A stretch of 64,000 bases of DNA, taken from assembly GCA_013076295.1 (NCBI GenBank), contig RQOL01000498.1:124001-188000 (forward strand), given 5' to 3'. A program made the position numbers and the translations under genes. Below are positions 56,145 through 64,000 of the stretch, in pieces (position 1 is the first letter of the stretch; each line of letters starts with the position of its first letter). Under the pieces are notes generated by a model. It worked only from the letters and a program-made list of their open reading frames with translations, was not told the origin of the DNA and made no database searches. The DNA is from Sanderia malayensis. Its lineage: Eukaryota; Cnidaria; Scyphozoa; Semaeostomeae; Pelagiidae.

Positions 56145-56947
56145 TTTGATACATCCGCCCAGCCCATGAAGAAGTTATAATAAAAAAATAGGTAAACCTA
56201 CAAATGATTCGTGAAGACACGCTGTGCAACCGAGACTCATATGTTAAAATAGAAATCAAAAGCACAGAGAGAGAACCAGATGTCAACAGTAACAGACATA
56301 GGGCCCATATACAGTCAACGTTATGCGAACTTAGCCCAGCGCAGTGGTAATTAATTGGAATGCAAGGAATCGAGAAATTTGTCATCATGCATTATTCATG
56401 TAGCTGCCTGATGACAGTAATAAACGAAAACAGCATGGCTGGTTTTCGAAGTTGAACATAAAGATCGATATTATTATGAAGACGCACAGGAGAAATGCTC
56501 TGAATAAATTATGAATTATGCCCCTCCATTGGCAAGTACCATTGACCGTTATATTTTGGGCAACAAATGCCTCCACGTTTAAGAATGCCTCCTCCGTCAT
56601 TTCAGTCCTACATGTTTGAGAGGCAGTACCCTGAGGCCAATCTCATTTGATACAGACATAGTCAATAGAAATCTATATCTATTGTGTCTATATCTATTGA
56701 CTATGATATAGACAATGCAAAAGCAGTAAGCATAATCCTTTTGTTAAACATTTTCTGTTGTTCTTCCAGAAAATAAACATTTAATAAGAAGAAAACATTT
56801 TTTTCTTGAGGAATTTTTAATTCACAACCTCATTGGTTCCGCTTCGCGAATCAGAAAACCAAAGAGGGTAATTTTGCAAAGAGGGGAAAATATGGACAAG
56901 AGGCTACAAAAACGAGGCTGTGAATCGGCACGTGTTTTTATTTTTTA
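56145..56947. other. 5' flank of HECT gene, no recognised gene
   Basis: Contains an imperfect palindrome at about 56655-56705 (ATAGTCAATAGA... with CTATTGACTAT) and AT-rich sequence. It may hold the promoter of the HECT gene. Reading frames here have no recognisable domain. Confidence 0.4.
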
Positions 56948-57197
56948 ATAGACCGTGGACTGAAATTTAGCAGACACTAAAATTTAGCACACACTGAAAT
57001 TTAGACCACAGTGAAACTCAGACCACAGTGAAATTTAGACCACAGTGAAACTTAGACCACAGTGAAATTTAGACCACAGTGAAATTTAGAACTCAGTGAA
57101 ACTAATTACGCAATGAAATTCAGTGATCTGCCACTAAAATATTGAGATGATAGTACAAATTTCACAAATACATTTTTGGCGGATATTGCACGGCATA
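56948..57197 (-). repeat. Right terminal repeat of the integrase-HECT transposon with 17-bp iterons
   Basis: From about 56965 to 57115 there is a tandem series of ACCACAGTGAAATTTAG-like 17-mers, at least six copies with small changes. The outer part, about 57060-57197, is the inverted match of 19193-19330 and ends GGCGGATATTGCACGGCATA. It is followed by TTGTGG. Iterated subterminal motifs are typical transposase-binding sites in other DNA transposons; that role is inferred here. Confidence 0.75.
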
Positions 57198-57639
57198 TTG
57201 TGGTGTTGGAAAATTTACCTTGTCTTCATTGGTGCTGGTGCACTGTTGATGTTGCTCTTGCGATTGGTCTATTGGAATCTCTACAAGGCACCCCAAGAAT
57301 TTAATAGAGTAAGACGCCATAGATTAGAACATCTGAAAAATATTAATACCACCAAACAAGGGATACTAAATGGATTGAAAATGCAATAATATGATTTCAG
57401 GTTTTTACATAATACTGCAATAACAAGGAAAATGCAGTATTATGTACAAAACAACAACCTTAAATTTGCATAACAAAACAGCACAACCTTAATGGAAAAC
57501 CCCCTAGGGGTCAACCACAGTCAGGCAAGCACAAGATAACAGATTCCCAATTTTGTTTACTTATTGATAATATGTCACAGTAGTGATAACAGTTGAAATA
57601 CTACCAGTTATCTGATTCACAAATATATATTGCATTGCC
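57198..57639. other. Flank with a 14-bp hairpin, no recognised gene
   Basis: TACATAATACTGCA (57406-57419) and its exact reverse complement (57433-57446) form a hairpin with a 13-base loop. A frame at 57147-57389 crosses the terminal repeat and is not supported. Confidence 0.5.
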
Positions 57640-57860
57640 GGTATTGCGGGTTTGTGGTTCTTACCATTGGATCCTGCGGTGGAACTTTTGGCATGGAAAG
57701 GTTCATCTGTATTGGTCTAATGTATCCCAGAGCAGACCCAAGGTCATCGAGATCCCTCAAGAATCTAACAGAATATCCACTACGAGGTGGAATAAGCAGT
57801 CGTAATGTTTCCTTCGTACCTTGTGATCACAGTATCTCAAACTGCATGAAATACGGTGAT
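57640..57860 (-). pseudogene. Second HECT-protein N-terminal fragment
   Basis: The reverse-strand frame reads FEILxSQGTKETLRLL with one in-frame TGA, then IPPRSGYSVRFLRDLDDL and GYIRPIQMNL. It parallels FEVLRSQVPKEVLRLV and PARTGYSVPF of the HECT gene at 52391-56144. So a second, older copy of the HECT transposon lies just outside the right terminal repeat. Only about 70 codons are recognisable; reverse-strand sequence up to 58106 may continue it but I could not confirm that. Confidence 0.6.
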
Positions 57861-58779
57861 CTGTAAAAATTGCCATGTAAATCCTTCGTATGTCTCTGGG
57901 ATATTCCTTAAAAGCTTTATGCACGCCATGAAATGGACAAAGAAGATCGTTGATCTTTCATAGCTCCCTCCAATATGATACAAATAAGGATGATGCATTA
58001 CACGATTAAGATTGGGGTCACAATTTGTTCTGTTGTAAATTGAATTTCTACTTGTTCGTTGCCATTTGTGCCTACTAATGAATTCATATGCTAAGGGAAG
58101 ACTCACAAATTGATTTCTTCACGGATAACGTCTTTTGGACGTTTAGCTGAGACCCCCCACCTCCCTCTTCATAACGTCCGCCCCCAAAAAACGATTTTTT
58201 TCAGTATCAGAAAATGTGATTTTTAGGCCATTTGAGATGTTGCACATTTGGCTTTGGCACTAATTAAATATCATGTACGTAGGCACTAAAATTTTAAGAA
58301 TAAAGAAAGATACACTGTAACATTAACCTTGTCGTGTGCTAAAATTCAGAATTACGTGGCTATCATTCTGTGCTCCCAAAACGATCACAAGCAAGCAATA
58401 TTGTGCACGCGTATTTGTATTCCCAACTTCCTTTCCTAATCCACGGTACCGAAGCTCATTATCTGGCAATCAGGCCGCTTCCTTTTTCAGATACGATTCT
58501 ATTAATGCGTATAATACCATATGAAAGACAAGGATATTGCAAATATAATAAAAATGCATGTCATAAACAAAATAAAACATATATTTTTAACGAAAGAGCT
58601 ATTTTTCATCAGTGTATTCAGTATCTATTTAACTGCTATATGTCTTCAATGGTTATATAAGAATTCTAAAAATGAAAGATGAATATATCAACATAACAGA
58701 AAAGATCGAAAGTCGATTAGAACATTAACATACATTATAAGGCACAAAGTGAGGTCAATAACTAATGGTTAGTTTAGCA

Positions 58780-61096
58780 CTTTGCACAAACGAAGCTAAA
58801 GTATTCATCTTCAATTCTCTCGTCTGACACCATGACACACATCCATGAAACCATTTGTGGCACTGTTCGCACGCAACCCATTTTATTTCTTGTACATCCG
58901 GGGCAGTTCATTGATAACACAGCTATCTGCAGCACAAAGTTTGTCTTCACTATGATCGGAAATGTCTCCAGTTTCTGAATTGCGACCAGCATTACATTCC
59001 CCGTCAGATGATTCTATAATTTCCATTGCTTCTCCATCGTCACCACACTCTGCTTGGTCATCTCTGTTTTCGATAGAAACATTCTGGTCTGGATTTGTTG
59101 GATTTGTAATTTGGAAATGTGAAGTAATGTTATTTCGAGCTCTTTTGCTGGCTTCTGCGACCTTTTCACGTGTTGCTGCTGGTTTGCGTTTGTTACGGAA
59201 GTGAGTTTGTGTTTTTCTATGCTTGTTCAGCTGGTGGTACGATTTGAAAACTCTGTTGCAACCATTATGGTGACATATATGCTTTCCCACTGGGACTTCC
59301 GAATGATGCAATGCAAGAGATATCGATGTTATGAATAATCCGATAGTGCCGTTCCTTTTCAGCTTTGGATGTACAGTTCCAAGAGCGGCAAATGGTACAG
59401 CTGCCAAGTCTTTCATATTTTTCTATATTTAGTATGGAAGGTAGAAACTCGTCTGGCTTGGCAAAAATTTGGCTGGCTTGTTTTCCTTTCTTTGATTTCT
59501 CATGCATCTCAAGATATGTCATATAATTACCTTCATATTCTGGAGATGGGGTTGGCTCAAACATTTTACCGCCAGACTGCTTTACTGTTTCTAGCGCTTT
59601 TTCACATTTAACAGGACTTTTTGCGCAATAATCACAGATAGCTCCTCCTAAAAATTGGCACTTTGAAAATCTTATTTCATTCCGTCTTCGGTCGGCATGT
59701 GTAACAAGAAACTGGAACTCCTCTATCGATGATTTGTGTTTACCTCCTTTTATGTCTCTAACTGGAGCTGCCAACAAAGCAACGATGTCATCTGCAGATG
59801 GAATGGGGTTATTTCTTCCCTTACTCTCAACAGGTATGGGAATCACAGGATACCCATCGAATGTGGCGCCCATTCCAGTAGCAACAAAGTTCACTTGCAG
59901 CCTTGTCCAATATTTTCATTTCCTTTTCTTTCTTTTCCCTCTGTCGTTAATTTTTTATTTCGATATGGGGGGGATACTCTCAACTTGCCCACAAGTTGGA
60001 AATGTTACACATGTTAGTCGTCGAGACAATGGAGACCATGCATGTTCAATTGGGTTATAGGCAGAAAGCCCAGCTACATGACTTCCAACATTGAGTATAT
60101 CTAGATTAGTGCACTTCCACAGACGTCCATCAATGAAAATGTTCCAACTTTTATGTTGTTCATTGCAATCACAACTAACGGATGTTACTTCTTCTTTAAA
60201 TATAGTAGCAAATTCACCACGTAATTTGACTCCAGAATGGAAGATAGTGCCCATTAATGTGCTTTGAGTGTGATGAATTGTCTTTGTGTGCGACTCTAGC
60301 ATCTATGTAGCCTTTATATCTTTCAGCAGAAAGGTACCTTTTTAACTGGCTGGAATAAATATCGTACAGTTGTTAAACCAAGTCCATGTTCTTTAAGTCC
60401 ATGCTATCATAGCTTTATCACTAAACAGACTGGAACTTTCGACAATCAATTTCACTGGTCTCCAATAATTTTGACATCTTCCGGCCAATATTAGCTGCCA
60501 AAACAGACACACCTACACTTGCATGCACTGGATTGCCACTATTTCCTAACGAATTTCTTAGCTCAATTAGTTTTTCATCATAATCTGCATGTTTTTTGCA
60601 GAGAAGATGTTTTGCTCTTTTGCTTATTTTTGCAATAAGTTTCTGCGAGATTTAAAATAGACATTCCAAGACTTTGCAGCTGTTAGCAAAGTTCTTCTAA
60701 AAATTGCTTCTCCCCACAACTGCTCATCTTCCAGATGGCAGTGGCATCATCTTTTAATAGATAAACCAAAAGATCCACCAGCTGTGCTGCCTTCACCACT
60801 TGTTGCTACCTCCAATTGACGTTGCTCTGCTGCCTTGTTTGCGGAAGATCCTTGCCCAAAAAAGCCTGCAAGTTGTTTCTGGGTATATTTCTTTGTGGGC
60901 ATTGGTGCCAAGTTAATATACACTTGACACTTTCTGGTCCTTTCTGGGACACACCTTCAATTCCTTCCACTTGCCGTTTGCAGCATTCATAATTTGTTGT
61001 TTTGTTTTTTAATGACCTTCCTTGCGCTGAAACGCATTTACGAATTCTTGGTATATGTCACCAGGCTTAATGTAAATTGGAACCACGTTTGCCATT
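58780..61096 (-). pseudogene. Transposase with NPIE motif, C2H2 finger and PHD-like end
   Basis: The start is probably ATG 61096 (MANVVPIYIKPGDIYQEFVN). A decayed middle follows. Near 60140-60050 is DILNVGSHVAGLSAYNPIEH then AWSPLSRRLT, an NPIE motif like the third catalytic position of several DDE transposases. After a frame change near 59900 comes a cysteine block (CQFLGGAICDYCAKSPVKCE) and CTICRSWNCTSKAEKERHYR. From 59416 another frame has VGKHICHHNGCNRVFKSYHQ followed by LNKHRKTQTH, a C2H2 finger. An acidic tail leads to a PHD-like end near 58890-58780 (WVACEQCHKWFHGC, then FVCAKC). At least four frame shifts are needed. The family name is unknown to me; a DDE role is inferred from NPIE and the flanking TIRs. 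Confidence 0.55.
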
Positions 61097-61489
61097 TCGC
61101 TAGTCTTCAGTAATCAATGAACTTTATATACATTATTTACACACACGACTTCTGGAACAGATTGTTTTATACACGAATGAGCTATAATTTATGAAAATAA
61201 CACCAAGATAATGTGATCACGATCAAATAAAGCACAATATAACCCCAAGATAACCTGATTCACCTGATCACGATAAAATTGAACACAATGTTTCACGTGG
61301 GACAACTTTCCCGCCAAATATAAAAAATATGCAGCCTCACTCTCAACATGAGGCTATCGTTTCCAGAAAAGAAAACAATATGGCGTCCATCATTCATCAA
61401 CAACAGATCGACAGCTATCTATCTAATCTAATCTAAACATTATAGTACAGGCCCCATTGTGGGTATTTCGTACTAACGGTTAGTAGGTT

Positions 61490-61555
61490 AGTGTGTAAAT
61501 AAAATAAATGAATAAATAAATCAGTAATTAAATAAATAAATAAATAAATATTTTT
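61490..61555 (+). repeat. AAAT microsatellite
   Basis: Runs of AAAT/GAAT tetranucleotides (AAATAAATAAATAAATAAAT). Lies within the 5' flank of the preceding transposon. Confidence 0.85.
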
Positions 61556-61959
61556 AGAGAATAAACTGGTCAGCACTGCCTGACTGGTAAGTGTTAATCC
61601 ACTGAAAAAAATTTTTCAATGGAAACCAATTTCAATTTAAAAACACGCGCTGTGACTTGAACTGGCTATGAAGTCCAGTTCAAGTCAAAGATACTGTAAA
61701 ATAATTGCATATTACAGGTATGCATGTCATTTTAAAGTCTTCATCTCTGTAAATTTATAGTAACATTTTAGGTTGATGAAACTTCTACAAAACAACAGAA
61801 GCATGAGGAAGCGTTTAATAATCAATAACATTCTTTGGCCTATTTTTCAAAAAATCCATTTTTTCATAAATTTTATAACGTCCAACTTCAAAACCCCCCA
61901 CCCCCCAAACGTCCAAAAGATGTTATCCGTGAAAAAATCGATTTGTGAGTCTTCCCTAA

Positions 61960-62499
61960 ATATAGCGATACAAATACTGACTAAGCCAGTTTCGGCAAAT
62001 GTGGGTCACTTGTGTCCATAATCATGCTAAAATTGATTGTGGACTCCTCCACAGAGGCATCCCACATGAAAAGTCCCCCCAGCTCCCAGATGCACCAGCA
62101 GACCTTCGTTTACCATTGCATTTTTGAACACCCAGATCAATAGCTATTCAAAAATCCACATCAGAATTTCTCCGGGCTCGGGTGGTGCTTCAACAGTGCC
62201 ACAACAAATGACCAGCCATGGTCTACTCATTTACTCCATTATGAACATAATCCAAAAAAATAGTGTTGAAACCTATTTTTACAGTTTTTAATTTCAAGCC
62301 CGGGGCACAATTCATCTGCATTTATTAGTATCGTTAAACAATTTTCAGTATACACAGTTTCAATCCATTGGAGCAGATGTACCCCCTCTTTCTGATCCCT
62401 TACATGGTGATGTTTTTGAATTCCAATGTTCCAATTCTCCGTCCTAATGTCTAAAACTTCAGTCACAAGATACATATGTAACTTCAAATAAAAGAACAG
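61960..62499. other. Possible remnant upstream of the Helitron-like fragment
   Basis: A forward frame near 62035 reads LLHRGIPHEKSPQLPDAPAD, which may be a transposon remnant, but no family could be named. A reverse frame at 62239-62487 has no recognisable domain. Confidence 0.3.
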
Positions 62500-62950
62500 A
62501 TAAGCTTCACATCAAACATAATGCTGAGGCATTTGCTCTTAATTTACGTACCTATATCGATGCATTACTTCCTGCTCTCAGATGTTCTATGGATGTCCAA
62601 ACAAGTGATGGCCATGGCATGGTTTTAAAGTATGTAACTTCATACATCTCAAAATGGAGTGAAACATTTCACACCCAAACACTCTTTGCAACAGACATAA
62701 ATGCGTCTCACTCAACATTCCAATACCTTGTAAGCATGAACGTTTGTGAACCAGAGATCTGGAATCTCTTATCTAACATGAAGATCGCTTTCAACTTGGG
62801 TGTAAACATCGACTTTATCCAGCTCTGCCAGAGGTAGCTGAAAAAAGTGAACTATTGCAACAATATTATTAATGCCCAAAAGATTTTGAGACCGTTTCAT
62901 TATTGGAGTGGCTAAGACATCAGAACAAACCTGAAAAGCAATCACGAGAC
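62500..62950 (+). pseudogene. Helitron-like polyprotein fragment, copy 2
   Basis: The frame reads NAEAFALNLRTYIDALLPAL, CSMDVQTSDGHGMVLKYVTS, YISKWSETFHTQTLFATDIN and LVSMNVCEPEIWNLLSNMK. It is homologous to the 9240-9480 part of the fragment at 8590-9520 (shared KYVTSYI..KW). After the stop near 62835 a SLLEWLRHQNKPEKQ block continues in another frame near 62905. Truncated at both ends. Confidence 0.5.
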
Positions 62951-63109
62951 AATAGTATCTCAGTCATTGTTGGAGTGTCATACTGTCCCTTTCTTAACCC
63001 CCTTTGCTTTTTCCAGCTACTGATGCTAAATTATCCACATATATCTTAGCAGAAATTTTGCCTCCTCCAAATGTTGTTCAAGTTCCACAACAAATTGTGT
63101 ATCTTATTA

Positions 63110-64000
63110 AAGCAACTAGGGGTCATCACTCGTGCCGCTCGTTCGCCCCAGCCCGTCAAGTAAAAAAAGCTTAATCTGGTTGGTGCACTTCGTGCGCTGC
63201 ATTCGCTTTGCTCATGCCTCTTTCAACCCCACGTACAATGGGTTAGCTGGCTGCGCTCGTATGTCTATCTATTATCAAGAAACATTGACTGATAGGGCAC
63301 ACTTTGTGCGCTGCATTCACTTCGCTCATGCCTCTTTCAACCCCACGTACAATGCGTTAGCTCGCTGCGCTCGCCTGTCTATCTATTATCAAGAAACATT
63401 GACTGATAGGGCGCACTTTGTGCGCTGCATTCACTTCGCTCATGCCTCTTTCAACCCCACGTACAATGCGTTAGCTCGCTGCGCTCGCCTGTCTATCTAT
63501 TATCAAGAAACATTGACTGATAGGGCGCACTTCGTGCGCTGCATTCGCTTTGCTCATGCCTCTTTAAACCCCACGTACAATGGGTTAGCTCGCTACGCTC
63601 CCCTGTCTATCTATTATCAAGAAACAATTTCTGATAGGGCGCACTTCCTGCACTGCATTCGCTTCGCTCATGCCTCTTTCAACCCCACGTACAATGGGTT
63701 AGCTCGCTGCATTCGCCTGTCTATCTATTATCAAGAAACATTGACTGATAGGGTGCACTTCGTGCGCTGCATTCGCTTCGCTCATGCCTCTATCAAACCC
63801 ACGTACAATGGGTTAGCTCGCTGCGCTTGCCTGTCTATCTATTATCAAGAAACATTGACTGTTAGGGCGCACTTCATGCGCTGCATTCGCTTCGCTCATG
63901 CCTCTTTCAACCCCATATACAATGGGTTCGCTCGCTGCGCTCGCATGTCTATCTATTATCAAGAAACATTGACTAATGGGGCACACTTCGTGTGCTGCAT
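63110..64000 (+). repeat. ~115-bp satellite array running off the window
   Basis: A unit beginning TGTCTATCTATTATCAAGAA, then ACATTGACTGATAGGG, GTGCGCTGCATTCGCTTCGC, CATGCCTCTTTCAACCCCAC and ACAATGGGTTAGCTCGCTGC recurs about every 114-115 bp from about 63260 to the end (at least six full copies). It starts with the CCCGTCAAGTAAAAA unit at about 63155 that also occurs near 13.4, 13.6 and 20.9 kb. Units contain GCGCACTTCGTGCGC-type palindromes. No coding role seen. Confidence 0.9.

Larger units (their letters stand above)
19187..57203. mobile_element. Hypothetical single integrase-HECT transposon split by nested insertions
   Basis: A terminal repeat starting TATGCCGTGCAATATCCGCC at 19193 has an inverted partner ending at 57197. 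Both outer ends are flanked directly by TTGTGG (19187-19192 and 57198-57203), which fits a 6-bp target duplication. Inside the left end is an integrase-type transposase (19434-20888, forward). Inside the right end is a HECT gene (56144-52391, reverse). This is the same convergent order as the compact copy A at 16717-18955. The 31 kb between them would be later insertions. The transposase C-terminal tail was not found beside the HECT end, so two unrelated copies meeting by chance remains possible. Confidence 0.45.
58095..61956 (-). mobile_element. DNA transposon with TAA duplication and C2H2/PHD transposase
   Basis: Its ends read GGGAAGACTCACAAAT at 58095 and, on the reverse strand, GGGAAGACTCACAAAT from 61956. 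The inverted repeats match over about 55 bp with a few changes (through GATAACGTCTTTTGGACGTTT) and diverge further in. TAA flanks both ends (58092-58094 and 61957-61959). Length is 3,862 bp. The gene is on the reverse strand (about 61096-58780). The 3-bp TAA duplication is like PIF/Harbinger-type insertion, but the protein does not look like DDE_Tnp_4, so the superfamily is open. Confidence 0.75.

Noticed and set aside
56071..56388. Reverse frame with a membrane-like stretch upstream of the HECT start
   Set aside because: Overlaps the HECT N-terminal exon in another frame and has no family match.
57147..57389. Forward frame with hydrophobic segments near the right terminal repeat
   Set aside because: It starts inside the inverted terminal repeat, which is non-coding at the other end, and resembles no known protein.
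63260..64000. CRISPR-like array because of regular spacing
   Set aside because: The units are repeated in full with no unique spacers, and the sequence is eukaryotic; it is a satellite.

Overview
The window looks like eukaryotic (metazoan) DNA, most likely from a cnidarian or a similar marine invertebrate. It is AT-rich, genes are split by GT-AG introns, there is no operon structure, and almost everything recognisable is a transposable element of families common in cnidarian genomes: PIF/Harbinger, ISL2EU, Academ-like, hAT, KDZ/Zisupton-like, Tc1/mariner, IS3EU-like integrase transposons, Ty3/gypsy, LINEs, Helitron-like fragments and a Rep/SF3-helicase element. The phylum is inferred from this repeat spectrum; no host marker gene was found. 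Layout. 0-0.4 kb: 3' end of a Harbinger transposase. 0.6-8.4 kb: a reverse-strand Harbinger element (transposase plus Myb-like partner), split by a 5.95-kb Academ-like transposon (1559-7506, ~310-bp inverted repeats, CAG target duplication) whose five-exon gene has no visible stop. 8.6-13.1 kb: Helitron-like, hAT (ZMYM1/TTF type) and ISL2EU (transposase plus YqaJ nuclease) remnants. 13.4-16.0 kb: microsatellites and a large foldback palindrome with minisatellite outer arms. 16.7-20.9 kb: two copies of an integrase-core (IS3EU-like) transposase, the first converging on a HECT ubiquitin-ligase fragment. 22.0-25.4 kb: an unrecognised multi-exon gene with a 160-bp tandem array of mini-exon-like blocks. 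25.9-30.4 kb: a young Ty3/gypsy element with 195-bp LTRs. 30.5-31.6 kb: a Tc1/mariner transposase. 32.1-33.5 kb: a broken Rep-type gene with HUH-like and SF3 helicase regions. 35.8-40.5 kb: a reverse-strand APE-type LINE and the 3' piece of another. 41.7-52.2 kb: a KDZ-type transposase gene, interrupted by a complete 4,999-bp transposon (43120-48118) with ~555-bp inverted repeats, a 9-bp target duplication and a transposase-like protein I cannot place. 52.4-57.2 kb: a HECT gene with two hAT-type MITEs in introns and an iteron-rich terminal repeat. 58.1-62.0 kb: a DNA transposon with TAA duplications and a C2H2/PHD transposase. 62.5-64.0 kb: a Helitron-like fragment and a ~115-bp satellite. How it fits together: this is a nest of insertions. 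Three are dated by target duplications: Academ in Harbinger, the 9-bp-TSD element in KDZ, and the LTR element beside Tc1. The terminal repeat at 19193 (flank TTGTGG) and its inverted partner ending at 57197 (flank TTGTGG) suggest that one integrase-HECT transposon was pulled apart by more than 30 kb of later insertions. The best candidates for something new are that HECT-carrying integrase transposon, the 9-bp-TSD element, and the Rep/SF3 element. Many reading frames are broken by one-base shifts, often near homopolymers, so assembly error should be considered besides decay.
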